This document shows, in pieces, positions 18,469-27,498 of a stretch of DNA of 64,000 nucleotides. The stretch comes from Boudabousia marimammalium. GTDB taxonomy: Bacteria > Actinomycetota > Actinomycetes > Actinomycetales > Actinomycetaceae. The DNA is taken from the NCBI RefSeq assembly GCF_001936115.1, contig NZ_MPDM01000007.1:1-64000 (forward strand), written 5' to 3'. The notes under the pieces were generated by a model. That model did not search any database. It was not told where the DNA came from and saw only the letters and a program-made list of their open reading frames with translations. The position numbers and the translations under genes are program-made. Each line of letters opens with the position of its first letter. The stretch's first letter is position 1.

Positions 18469-18486
18469 GTACAGCACCTACTGTAC
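18469..18486 (-). promoter_or_regulatory. Likely CmtR operator
   Basis: The perfect inverted repeat GTACAG-CACCTA-CTGTAC lies 13 bp upstream of the sensor start. Position and symmetry fit autoregulation of the sensor/exporter operon by the CmtR-like protein. Confidence 0.72.
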
Positions 18487-18622
18487 TATATGCAATAATC
18501 TATCGATGAACAGAGATTAAACACATATACCACCCAAGCATTTAGCTGACCATAATGTCACACATTGTCACAAAATGGCAATAATCCTTGCAGACCTAGA
18601 AGCAACTTCATATCATGTTCCC

Positions 18623-18641
18623 TGAGGATAGCCTAACCTCA
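18623..18641 (+). promoter_or_regulatory. IdeR/DtxR iron box
   Basis: TGAGGATAGCCTAACCTCA agrees with the 19-bp DtxR/IdeR consensus TTAGGTTAGSCTAACCTWA at all but a few positions. It lies about 35 bp upstream of the start of the wall-anchored FN3 protein, so that gene should be repressed by Fe-bound DtxR and induced under iron limitation. A DtxR-family gene is at 52119-52799. Confidence 0.88.
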
Positions 18642-18676
18642 GCTATTTTAGGGATTTTATTTCCAAGGAGAGATTT

Positions 18677-20935
18677 ATGTCAGTACGGCTACGCAAGACT
18701 AGCCAAACTTTGCTGCGTACCGGCTTGGCAGTTGCCACAGCCGGTGCTTTGCTGTTTAGCGCTAATATCGCACCCGCTTATGCGACTACCACCAGCCCCA
18801 AGTTTGGCACCACTGCTGTTGTGCCAGTGCCGCCCAGCAGTCATTCGCTGGCCGCTCAGAACGTTACTGTTAAGGTCGAGGGTAAACACATTAGCGTCAG
18901 CTGGGAACGCGCGGCAACCTTCCGCGGCGAATACCGGGTTGCCCTGATGGAGGGTAACCGCATCCTGATTGCTAGGAATGGCCGCGCCACCACCGCTGAG
19001 TTCGGTCCTGATCGTTTAGAAGCTGGACACACCTATTACATTGCTATCCATGCTCTGGATGACTGGAACATTGATCCCGTCCCGGGTTCAGGAGTCCTCT
19101 CAGATAACTTTGTGATTGAGGACGATGCCCCGGCGACGCCTGATGCCCCGGGCGGCAATACTACTCCTGAGGAAAATAATCCTGGCACCACCCCGATCGT
19201 GGAGGCTCCCAGCGTTCCGAATAGGTTGAGCGCACGCCTCGTCACGGGAGACACTACCGCTATCGAGGCTTTCTGGTTTGAGCCTACAGAGGGAGCCCCA
19301 ATCACCGGCTACGAAGTCAAGCTAGTTGGCTCTGACGACAGCACTGTAGTAGCCAATGCCGACATGACTGCGGGCCTTCCCGAATACTGGAAGTTTACCG
19401 GCCTGAACCCCGGCGTCAGCTACCAGGTTCAGGTTCGCGCACAGAACGCTGGTGGCTGGGGCGAGTGGACTGCCCTGTCCGATGCCGTCATAGTTCCTGC
19501 CGACCAAGACGCCTACAAGATGAGGATTGACGAGGATGGTTTCGGTGCTTTCGTACACCAGAATGGCCATGTCGCAACTGTGAGCTGGTCACCAACTGGA
19601 GACGAACCAGAGCACTCGATTTATCTGGTTCGCATTGTTTGCGTGAAGGCATGCGGCGCAACTTTCAAGAGCCACTTCGAACAATTCGAAGCACACGGTC
19701 ATTTGACCAATTGGAAACTTGAGAGGCTCCCTGCAGGTGTCTTCCAAGCACAAATCAAACTGATCAATGGAAATAAGTTTTCTAAAGTAGTTACTTCCGC
19801 ACCTTTCAAGATTGGCAACCCCACTGAGATTGCCGACCCGAAACTGGTGGTGACCCCAACCAAGGAAATCGATCCCGCGAAGGCTAACACTTTTGAGGTC
19901 TCTGGCACCGGATACCTTGGCGATGGTGCGGCGCGAGGCGTCTACGTCGTTATCGCTGACACCTCGGTTTGGACTCCAGGCACCACACCTGACGTGAACC
20001 GCATCAGAGAATACAAGGCCGTAGTGCCTGTATCTGAACTCGAAATCAGGAACGGCGCTTTCAGCACCTCACTCACCGTGCCAGCCAACATGTTTGAACC
20101 AGGCAAACAGTACTTTGTTGGCACCATGGCGGCACATGCACTTTCCATTGTCGACCGCACCCTGGACCAGCGTGTGGATCTAAGCTTGAAGCAGGCTGAG
20201 CCGACTGTGGAACCCACGGTTGAGCCGACTGTGGAACCGACTGTGGAACCGACTGTGGAGCCGACTGTGGAGCCGACCGTGGAACCCACGGTTGAGCCCA
20301 CCACCGAACCCACTGTTGAGCCGACCATGGAACCCACGGTCGAACCTTCCACTGAGCCTTCGGTTGAACCTACTGTGGAACCGACTGTGGAGCCTTCTGT
20401 GATGGTGATGGCTGATGGCGTGGAGATTAACTCCTTCACCAAGGGTGAGGCCATCTCCCTAGAACTGGTCTTCACTAAGGCGCCTGAAGGATCAATGTGG
20501 GAGGTTGTGCTTCATTCTAATCCGGTGTCTTTGGGTACTGTCACGGTTAAGGATGGTCGCGCTATGTTGGCTGTTAGTGCTGAGACTGCCGCTAAGTTTG
20601 TTCCGGGTGAGCATAGCTTGCAGTTCCGTCAGCTTGGGGCTGCTAGCCCGCAGTTGATTAAGCTGGCTTGGAGTGTGAAGAAGGCTGAGTCTGCTCCTAG
20701 CGTGACTGTTAAGCCTACTCCTGATGGTGCTGGTGCTGGTGCTGGTGCTAATGGTGTCCCCGGTAAGACCGGTAAGGCTGGTAAGGGTTCGCTGGTTGAG
20801 ACTGGTGCTGCTGGTAAGTCTGGTAGTGAATCACTTGCGAAGACAGGCGTCGATGCAATGACTCTTGCTCTACTGAGCTTGACGATGCTGGCAGCAGGCG
20901 CTGCCGTGCTTCGTTCCCGGAAAGCCCAAGGCTAA
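18677..20935 (+). CDS. Iron-regulated wall-anchored FN3 surface protein
   Basis: A 752-residue secreted protein. A signal peptide ends near APAYA; one or two FN3-like domains follow (best seen at SVPNRLSARLVTGDTTAIEA to VSYQVQVRAQNAGGW); next comes an Ig-like domain beginning DPKLVVTPTKEIDPAKANTF and ending near GTMAAHALSIVDRTLDQRV, the type found at the C-terminus of HtaA-family haem-uptake proteins (recognition, not proof). Seventeen EPxx repeats, another Ig-like segment, a Gly-rich stretch and the sorting signal LAKTG with membrane segment and RSRK tail complete it. The upstream iron box and the Ig type suggest a role in iron or haem acquisition. SD AAGGAGAGATTT precedes the ATG. Confidence 0.9.
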   Translation: MSVRLRKTSQTLLRTGLAVATAGALLFSANIAPAYATTTSPKFGTTAVVPVPPSSHSLAAQNVTVKVEGKHISVSWERAATFRGEYRVALMEGNRILIARNGRATTAEFGPDRLEAGHTYYIAIHALDDWNIDPVPGSGVLSDNFVIEDDAPATPDAPGGNTTPEENNPGTTPIVEAPSVPNRLSARLVTGDTTAIEAFWFEPTEGAPITGYEVKLVGSDDSTVVANADMTAGLPEYWKFTGLNPGVSYQVQVRAQNAGGWGEWTALSDAVIVPADQDAYKMRIDEDGFGAFVHQNGHVATVSWSPTGDEPEHSIYLVRIVCVKACGATFKSHFEQFEAHGHLTNWKLERLPAGVFQAQIKLINGNKFSKVVTSAPFKIGNPTEIADPKLVVTPTKEIDPAKANTFEVSGTGYLGDGAARGVYVVIADTSVWTPGTTPDVNRIREYKAVVPVSELEIRNGAFSTSLTVPANMFEPGKQYFVGTMAAHALSIVDRTLDQRVDLSLKQAEPTVEPTVEPTVEPTVEPTVEPTVEPTVEPTVEPTTEPTVEPTMEPTVEPSTEPSVEPTVEPTVEPSVMVMADGVEINSFTKGEAISLELVFTKAPEGSMWEVVLHSNPVSLGTVTVKDGRAMLAVSAETAAKFVPGEHSLQFRQLGAASPQLIKLAWSVKKAESAPSVTVKPTPDGAGAGAGANGVPGKTGKAGKGSLVETGAAGKSGSESLAKTGVDAMTLALLSLTMLAAGAAVLRSRKAQG
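20198..20401 (+). repeat. EPTV tetrapeptide repeat tract (17 units)
   Basis: Seventeen in-frame 12-nt units encode Glu-Pro-Thr-Val and close variants (EPTT, EPTM, EPST, EPSV). The first eight units are all EPTV and nearly identical in DNA, so slippage could change the stalk length without a frameshift. Confidence 0.95.
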
Positions 20936-20950
20936 CTCCCTAGTCAAATA

Positions 20951-20990
20951 GACAAGGTGGCAGACCCTACAAGGTCTGCCACCTTGTCTT
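20951..20990 (+). terminator. Rho-independent terminator after the FN3 surface protein
   Basis: GACAAGGTGGCAGACC (20951-20966) and GGTCTGCCACCTTGTC (20973-20988) form a perfect 16-bp stem with a 6-nt loop, followed by TT. Confidence 0.88.
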
Positions 20991-21210
20991 CTACCCAGAA
21001 CTTTGCAGCAAATACCGGTAGGAATTACGGAAGCCTATTGCTTCACTCAAATGCCTTAACTCTCAGGTCCAAACGCACTTCCTCGGACTAGTAAATGGGA
21101 AGGCCGAAGAAAAATATCTGTTAGACAATAACCAAATCTGCTAGACTGGCACAAGGTTAACTGTAGGCATGTCCACATACACCTACATGTCTATATTCAG
21201 GAGCGCAGTA

Positions 21211-23073
21211 ATGACTTCTTCCACGTTCGGATTCAATGATGTACCAGCGGATGACGATTTAGTGCAAGTTGAGAGTTACCTTACTGGGTTATCTTATTTT
21301 ATGACCATTTGCCAAACACCGATGACCATCGCAATCCAAGGTGATTGGGGCACAGGTAAAACCAGTGCTATGCGCGTGTTAAAGCACAACCTTAGCAGCA
21401 ACGACTATTGGCAAGTGGATTTCAACACTTGGCAGTACGCTCAGTTTGACCTTGGCGATCAACTAGTGTTTTCGTTGATAGGCACGATACTTAGTGAGCT
21501 GAATGCACGCATTCCAACACCGAAATCCGAAGAGAACGAATTCGCTACTAACCTCAAAAAGAACATCAAAAAGACAGAAAGAGCTGTAAAACTAGGCCTA
21601 TTAGCTGCGGCTCGTACCGCAATTAAATCAATGGTGCCTTACGGTGAAGCAATAGTTGCAGGACTTGACGAAGCCCAAAAGACCCGAGCAGAAGACATCG
21701 ATAGCGAAACATCAGCAGGTGGTCTTGCAGAAATGGATGCTTCTATCCAACTGATTACTGATTTGCGCAGCAGCTTACAACAAATCGTCCAGGATATTGT
21801 ACAAGCAGATCCGAGCATGCATGGTTTTAGAGGGCCAAACCGAATAATCATATACATTGATGACTTGGACAGGCTTGAACCAGAACGAGCGGTTGCAATC
21901 ATGGAAGCAATCAAAGTGTTCTTAGATGTTCCAGATTGCGTATTCGTCTTGGCTATTGATTTTGCTGTAGTTCTTCGTGGTGTCCGGGAGAAATATGGTC
22001 CTGACTTTAGTGAAGATAAAGCGAGAGCATTTTTCGACAAAATCATCCAGGTACCTTTTAACCTGCCAGTAGGCGCATACAATGTCGCTGAACTTTTGAA
22101 AACAGGTTTGGAATCAATCGGGCTGGATGTTTCAGAGGACGAACTTGAAAATTTCGATATTTTGGCACAGTCTTCAGCTGGGCGTAACCCTCGTTCAATT
22201 AAGCGTTTGATCAACACTTTTGGTCTCATCAAAACTATTGGCAAAGCTGTTCTCAGTACAGATAAACAGAGTTCCAATAATGATTTGGCTAACGATATTC
22301 ATATTTTTGCAATTCTGTGTCTCCAAACTGCCTACCCAGATGTTTTTTCCGAGCTAACGCGTCCTCAATCACTCGAAGGTCGTTCAGAAAAATGGAACGA
22401 GATAATAGAAGCCGCAACACAAGACTCAGAGGAATCACGCACTTGGCGGGGGAAATTCGGGATTAGCGAGTACAAGGAAGACGCATTCAGGACATTTATC
22501 GAAACGGTTAACCAACTGTTTGCCACAAAAGAAGGAAAAGAGTTCAATCCCGAACTATTCAACGATGCTCTAGTTAAGTCGGCTGTGACCGCTGTAGGCA
22601 CCACAGAAACAGCGGGAGCCACAACTCAGACCGCCTTCCGGTCTTCTGCTATCGAGAGCCTAGAGGACCGCCAGTCAGCGCTCCGTAAAACCAACTCCCA
22701 TGCAGCCGATTTGGCCATTATTTTTGAGAATGTACTTAAAGAAGTTCTTGGGGATATCCAGGCTGGAGTAACGCCGGCATACTGGAGCTATCAAGCAAGC
22801 GCTGAAAGTCGTTTGCCATCAGCTGTCATAGGTAAACGATTCATAGAACTATACCCTCGACGGTATGGGATTAGCCTAATGTTTGGCAACTATTTGACCG
22901 ATAAGGCCGGCCTTGACATTCTGACTGAGATGAAACACCAGTTCCCCGAAGTAGCTACCAAGCATTCTCCAAATTCTAACCCCCGGTTCTCGATTCGAGA
23001 GATTAAGACAGAGGACCATACTAGGTGTGCGGCACGGCTTATTGCAGAAGGGTATCTAAGAAATGAAGGCTAG
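21211..23073 (+). CDS. KAP-family P-loop NTPase
   Basis: A 620-residue KAP NTPase. Walker A is GDWGTGKT (residues 44-51) and Walker B is IIIYIDDLDR (about 213-222), with the family sequence AIKVFLDVPDCVFVLAID after it. An Ala-rich helical insertion lies between the two motifs, and the C-terminal 250 residues are helical and unassigned. KAP NTPases are membrane-associated STAND-like ATPases found in mobile and defence regions; several take part in phage defence. The start at 21211 follows AGGAGCGCAGTA; the frame is open 14 codons further up. It is the left-most gene of the accessory region and has no obvious operon partner left. Confidence 0.9.
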   Translation: MTSSTFGFNDVPADDDLVQVESYLTGLSYFMTICQTPMTIAIQGDWGTGKTSAMRVLKHNLSSNDYWQVDFNTWQYAQFDLGDQLVFSLIGTILSELNARIPTPKSEENEFATNLKKNIKKTERAVKLGLLAAARTAIKSMVPYGEAIVAGLDEAQKTRAEDIDSETSAGGLAEMDASIQLITDLRSSLQQIVQDIVQADPSMHGFRGPNRIIIYIDDLDRLEPERAVAIMEAIKVFLDVPDCVFVLAIDFAVVLRGVREKYGPDFSEDKARAFFDKIIQVPFNLPVGAYNVAELLKTGLESIGLDVSEDELENFDILAQSSAGRNPRSIKRLINTFGLIKTIGKAVLSTDKQSSNNDLANDIHIFAILCLQTAYPDVFSELTRPQSLEGRSEKWNEIIEAATQDSEESRTWRGKFGISEYKEDAFRTFIETVNQLFATKEGKEFNPELFNDALVKSAVTAVGTTETAGATTQTAFRSSAIESLEDRQSALRKTNSHAADLAIIFENVLKEVLGDIQAGVTPAYWSYQASAESRLPSAVIGKRFIELYPRRYGISLMFGNYLTDKAGLDILTEMKHQFPEVATKHSPNSNPRFSIREIKTEDHTRCAARLIAEGYLRNEG

Positions 23074-23255
23074 AACGGTTCGCTTTCATTCCTGTTGGGA
23101 TTAACTGCGGATTTAGAGATAGAATGCTTACTCTACCCTTGAAGCTTGCTAGGTCATCCGACAAAAGCCGAAAGTCTCCGTGGAATGTTCTCGGTTTTTG
23201 GGTTCTGGCGGTTTGATTGTTGTCTATCGGCCTCCTCCCTGGGGAGGAAAAAAAG

Positions 23256-23995
23256 ATGACTGTAAAGAGATTTACGAAACACACTCCAGAACAGATTGTT
23301 CTCATATTGGGAAAACCTCGGGAAAACAAAGAGAGAGCGCGGATCTGTCACCTCTTAGATTCTGACTTGGTCGGATATTAGTTAAGAGACACTGGACTGA
23401 GGACAGGCTACCCATACGAAGGAGACCTAGAGTGAGGCTAAAGAACTGCGCGGGCTACGTTATGAGAACTCGCGCTTGAAGCATCTGCTCGGTAAAGCCA
23501 AGCTAGAAAAAGTAGCGGAAGGAACCATCGTAGGGGAGCTTTCCGCAGAATCTGGCGCGAGGAAGGTCTGCGTGTACTTCCCAGGGAGAAGCGTAAGCGT
23601 GTACAGGTAAAGATTACCGTGAGGTTACCCCTAGTCAATACCCAAAAGATGTATGGGCACTGAATTTCTGGTTCGATTCAACCTTGCATGTCAAGATGAG
23701 CAAAATATGCAACGTCATCGGTGAATACACTCAAGTACATGTTGCTTTCACTACCGATGACAGGTTTGATGTGGCTTCGGCCATCTAGCTACTTGACTTA
23801 GCATCACTCGAGCATGGTGGTGGGCCACGAGTAATCGGAACGGGAAACGGCCCAGAATTCATCGCCCACGCACGACTGCCCATGAACCAATGGGCACAGC
23901 GCTACATTAACTTCCACCCGCATTACTCGCCAGACTATCTCAGCCCCGCGACAACATGCGCGACAATGAAAACAAAGCCGCGCCAGCATCCTGCC
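23256..23995 (+). pseudogene. IS3-family transposase remnant (orfA fused to decayed orfB)
   Basis: Three broken frames read as one IS3 element: an OrfA start (MTVKRFTKHTPEQIV), the OrfA leucine-zipper part (ELRGLRYENSRLKHLLGKAK), then OrfB pieces FRRIWREEGLRVLPREKRKR and SQYPKDVWALNFWFDS, and finally GTGNGPEFIA and a QRYINFHPHYSPDY-like end of the integrase core. Frameshifts and stops separate the pieces, and OrfB's N-terminus is missing. The element is dead. A second remnant of a related element is at 48440-48615. Confidence 0.85.
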
Positions 23996-24200
23996 CGAAT
24001 CAGATTCCACAATCTAACTCTGCACCCACTAATCGCCATCATATACCTGTTTCATACACAACCTACGCAGATTCACGCACTTACGAAGCATCCAGTTAAA
24101 TATAGTTACAAAACCCCTTTCCCAAAAGACACGAAGGCTAGTTTCGTCCGAAGCGGCACCTCTCGGAAGCACAGTAATAGGTAATTCTAAGTCCCCCACC

Positions 24201-25355
24201 TTATCCTTGATTCGCAGGCTCAGACCAGAAAACTCTCAAATAGCTATGTAAAGTTCCAGCTAACGTAATGGTCACCACGTAAAGCAGAACCCCAATAGTA
24301 ATTTGATTTTCAGACACAAATGCACCTCCTCCACAGAGATCTAACATTGCCGTCAACCAAACTGGGTCGTCTACATGGGCAGCCACTTCGGGGGATATTA
24401 CTGGTGCGGAGCAAAGCTCTTTAGTTACACCTGAAGCCTGCAGACTTGGGGCAAATAAATGACGGGGATCAAGCTGAAAGCCATAAACAACAAACGTAAA
24501 TCCGACAATATCTGCAATCCCAGGTATCCACCATCTATAAAACAAATTGTTGGACTGCTTGCAAAAACTAAATGGCACATAAATTACTCCAACAATGTAT
24601 CCCATTACTGCAAATAGTGCGGGAAATTCTACAAGGATTACCGGACCAACAGTAGACCTACCGGGTGAAAACTCATCGATAAGCAATGGAGAAACTGCAG
24701 CCGACGCAGCCCCTGCCGCTGCGAAGAAGCCCACGGTGTTTGCTAAATTCATGCCAGCGCTACGCATATCGAGACGAAAACGAACTATTCCCTTCCACTG
24801 TGCCAATAGACCAAACGCCACAACACATAGCACCGCAACTGTGCAGATAGTTGATATATACAGAATATTAAAGCTAGCAGCACTCCTGAAAGCGTTTTCC
24901 GAGATATCCTTTGAATCCAACAAAATGGATACTATAACAATTACGGATATGCCTAATACCGATACCAGTATGAGAAGCAGAAACCACCCTACCGCAGCCG
25001 TCTTTTTCCTCTCATATCCATCCGGAAAGAGTTTGATTTCATCCCAGTCCTGCGCTTTTACTAGTTGCAACCACGAATTGCAAGCAGCAGTAATGATTGA
25101 CCCAAAACGTGCCATCTCGAATCGAACGAGACTCATAACGCTCTTCACTTCAAGTACACTCATCCTATGCTTGAGAGCCCAATACAAGAAACAGCACAAA
25201 AATCCTGCAAGAAACAGTATGGTACAAAGTTGCTTAAGTGTCTGGGATTTCACACATGCTACGATCAGTATAAGCGTGACCGCTATAAGTACTAGACACA
25301 TGCAAACGAATCGCGCTCCCCTACAGATTCGTTTAAACAAAGAATATGCTTTCAT
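24201..25355 (-). CDS. Polytopic membrane protein, function unknown
   Basis: A 384-residue protein with about eight membrane segments: two at the N-terminus, then a soluble loop of about 60 residues (ending QDWDEIKLFPDGYERKK), and five or six more. Two longer extracytoplasmic loops carry Cys residues. No family is recognised. The low G+C and rare codons compared with the housekeeping genes suggest acquisition by transfer. Its neighbours are an IS3 remnant and the DarT-NADAR pair, so an accessory role is likely. Confidence 0.68.
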   Translation of the reverse strand: MKAYSLFKRICRGARFVCMCLVLIAVTLILIVACVKSQTLKQLCTILFLAGFLCCFLYWALKHRMSVLEVKSVMSLVRFEMARFGSIITAACNSWLQLVKAQDWDEIKLFPDGYERKKTAAVGWFLLLILVSVLGISVIVIVSILLDSKDISENAFRSAASFNILYISTICTVAVLCVVAFGLLAQWKGIVRFRLDMRSAGMNLANTVGFFAAAGAASAAVSPLLIDEFSPGRSTVGPVILVEFPALFAVMGYIVGVIYVPFSFCKQSNNLFYRWWIPGIADIVGFTFVVYGFQLDPRHLFAPSLQASGVTKELCSAPVISPEVAAHVDDPVWLTAMLDLCGGGAFVSENQITIGVLLYVVTITLAGTLHSYLRVFWSEPANQG

Positions 25356-25914
25356 GAGATAACCTCACTAATACAACGTTTGTTTGAAGCTTGCTTTGCT
25401 CTGCTTCTATTGCATTCTGTTGAATGTCTCGACTATTCTGGAATAGCTAAAATCGTCCCACATAAAAGTCAAGTTCAGCATTGCTGTCTCGTAAACACTA
25501 CGTTCTTTCTGGCAATACCGCCTCTAAGACCAAGTTATTCTCCACTAGTTTCTCTTTAAATCAGCTAGAGGTTGAACAAATATACTAGGATACTTTCAGT
25601 AAATCCCGAGTCAAGCTCTCGAAAGCGATTAAATGCGTCAAACAGTCCAGATTTTAAAACGGAATACGCCTATACATCAAAGAAATCTACCAAGTCGACT
25701 GCACAAATATTCACATCGGGTGGTAGCGCACACGCAAAGCACTACACATTGAGAGGTTACCCATATTCGCTAGAGGGTTAATCATCCACAAAGTATAACA
25801 CCAAACAGCAGAGACTGAAGTTGTACCTAGCCATTTACCTATGCAAGGCTCCAGAGCAATCATACGTTAGCGATGCCCCAGTTCCGTAAAGCTAACGTAC
25901 CCACGACTCAAATC
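25356..25914. other. AT-rich gene-free interval
   Basis: No supported gene is seen in this 559-bp stretch. Both strands contain only short, low-quality frames; the minus strand near 25590-25700 has a short peptide-like stretch (SVLKSGLFDAFNRFRELDSG) broken by stops, which may be debris of a lost gene. Confidence 0.5.
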
Positions 25915-26622
25915 TCAAAACAGTACTGTTTGCTCCCCCTCTACCTGCGATGCCGAATCTTTCTGTTTGGGGAGGCTATCAGTTCGATAGCCGATTTCAA
26001 GAAATCTAGCCGGACTCTCCAGCGCTGATTCTAGTAGACCTTTCCGGAATAATCCCACGACTTTAGCCACAGACCTTGCTTGGCAATTAATTGATTTAGC
26101 TGGGTTAAACTCTATATCAGTCATCGCGTCGTACTCTACTATCTTTTCCAAGAGCTCATGGCGCCCCTGTAAGGCCTTTGCATACAACCAGTCATAGAAA
26201 TAAGTCTTTGGCTCAAGCGGGAACGTGTACTTATAGAACCTAAACCCGGTTAGACTTCCACTTTGGTGTAACCGTGAGTCTCTTTTTGCTTCGCGAGAGG
26301 TCGCCATCAGTAAATCCTCATACGGGCCTCCATGCTCAAAACACTTCGACGCTTGGAAAGCAGATTCTACTGAATATTGACCACGACTATGGGTAATCAT
26401 CAAGTTGAATGCACTCAGCTGAACTCCAAGATCATCCGGGCTTTTACTTGAAATATCAATAATCCGTGTCGTGGAATGCTGCGCCAAGTATGCCTCGTGC
26501 AAACTTGCAATTGATTTCTGCTTCTGCGATACCGAGAAACCAGAGAAGAACTTAAACTCTACGTCATCGCTAGAAAAGAATGGAATTGTTGTTTCAGCAC
26601 GGAATACTGGTCTATTCGCCAT
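25915..26622 (-). CDS. DarT1-associated NADAR antitoxin
   Basis: A 235-residue protein of the NADAR type paired with DarT toxins. Recognisable pieces are FFSSDDVEFKFFSGFSVSQ at the start, then SVESAFQASKCFEHGGPYEDL with the expected Glu, and TDIEFNPAKSINCQARSVAK near the C-terminus. Known NADAR antitoxins hydrolyse ADP-ribose from guanosine bases modified by DarT1-type toxins. The ATG at 26622 is chosen because it follows GGACAGGACAAAA; a longer frame with 17 more codons exists. It overlaps the end of darT by 11 bp, so toxin and antitoxin are translated together. Confidence 0.88.
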   Translation of the reverse strand: MANRPVFRAETTIPFFSSDDVEFKFFSGFSVSQKQKSIASLHEAYLAQHSTTRIIDISSKSPDDLGVQLSAFNLMITHSRGQYSVESAFQASKCFEHGGPYEDLLMATSREAKRDSRLHQSGSLTGFRFYKYTFPLEPKTYFYDWLYAKALQGRHELLEKIVEYDAMTDIEFNPAKSINCQARSVAKVVGLFRKGLLESALESPARFLEIGYRTDSLPKQKDSASQVEGEQTVLF

Positions 26623-27346
26623 TTTTGTCCTGTCCATACCAATTATGCCAGCATTTCGGGTATCCAAAGACATTGTAAGCCCGCTCCCCTTTTACTTTCC
26701 AGGCTTGATATACGTAACATCTCTTTGCCTGCCTATGTAGTAACTCCTCTACCTTTAGCTTTAGTTCTATGTCCTTGACCGACACAAACTTGACTAAATC
26801 AAAAGGGACAGTCGCATCAATTTGCACCTCAGCTTGAGGATCTGTAGTGAGAAAACAAGGAATGCCGTCATCAGTACGATTCACGGTCCGTCCTTGTTTG
26901 GTACTCATCTCATCACGAAACAAGTCTTCAATGTCTTCGCCATCCACCGAAACGCTTTCACTACTTTTCTTGAATATCGCATTGGCAGCATTAGTGTGAT
27001 AGAAGTAAATCCTGCCAAGCTTTGCAATTTTTTTGAGGTCCCCAACAGGGATAAAAAGGATACATATACCGTCATCCTCCTTGCTTTCTTCAATCTCCTT
27101 ACTATATTTGTACATCATAAGGAGATTTGGGAAAGAAACAGAAAAGCAAGACCGCTCCCTATGCTGATCCAACCTTAACTCATCAAAATACCGTACCTCA
27201 GAGCGCTCAGACTCAAGCTTCCCCCTCGGGACAATTCCTTCCTGTATAATCCTTGGGAGATTACTTACACGCGTAAAATGTACTAAATGCTCAACCTCAC
27301 GCTTTTCTAGATAAGCGATTACATCGTCGATAGTCCTATTCGGCAT
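26612..27346 (-). CDS. DarT-family DNA ADP-ribosyltransferase toxin
   Basis: A 244-residue DarT-type protein. The NAD-binding start HLVHFTRVSNLPRIIQEGI places the first catalytic motif at H23-T25; RLDQHRERSCFSVSFPN is the substrate-loop region; and E173 in DPQAEVQID fits the catalytic Glu. DarT enzymes attach ADP-ribose to bases in single-stranded DNA and act in phage defence, neutralised by DarG macrodomain or NADAR proteins. The partner here is NADAR, which points to the DarT1, guanine-directed branch (inference). All key residues are present, so the toxin should be active. The start ATG lies at the 5' end of the operon. Confidence 0.9.
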   Translation of the reverse strand: MPNRTIDDVIAYLEKREVEHLVHFTRVSNLPRIIQEGIVPRGKLESERSEVRYFDELRLDQHRERSCFSVSFPNLLMMYKYSKEIEESKEDDGICILFIPVGDLKKIAKLGRIYFYHTNAANAIFKKSSESVSVDGEDIEDLFRDEMSTKQGRTVNRTDDGIPCFLTTDPQAEVQIDATVPFDLVKFVSVKDIELKLKVEELLHRQAKRCYVYQAWKVKGERAYNVFGYPKCWHNWYGQDKNGE

Positions 27347-27498
27347 ACCGGTAGTTTAACAAGATCGCCATCAAATGTGAATCAAATAGTCATAGAGCAG
27401 ATATAGCAAGTGGCACTTCTAATACAGCAGTATCATTTACGAAAAGTCACCAACTAACTTGGTAGAGCCCAGGAGGCACGTGTCGAATTTGTCTTGTT

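Noticed and set aside
19942-20475. Minus-strand frame rich in Thr-Val-Gly-Ser repeats
   Set aside because: It is the antisense of the EPTV repeat of the surface protein; no ribosome site and no domain.
25572-25781. Plus-strand frame of 69 codons in the gene-free interval
   Set aside because: Low-complexity Ser/Lys composition and no ribosome site.
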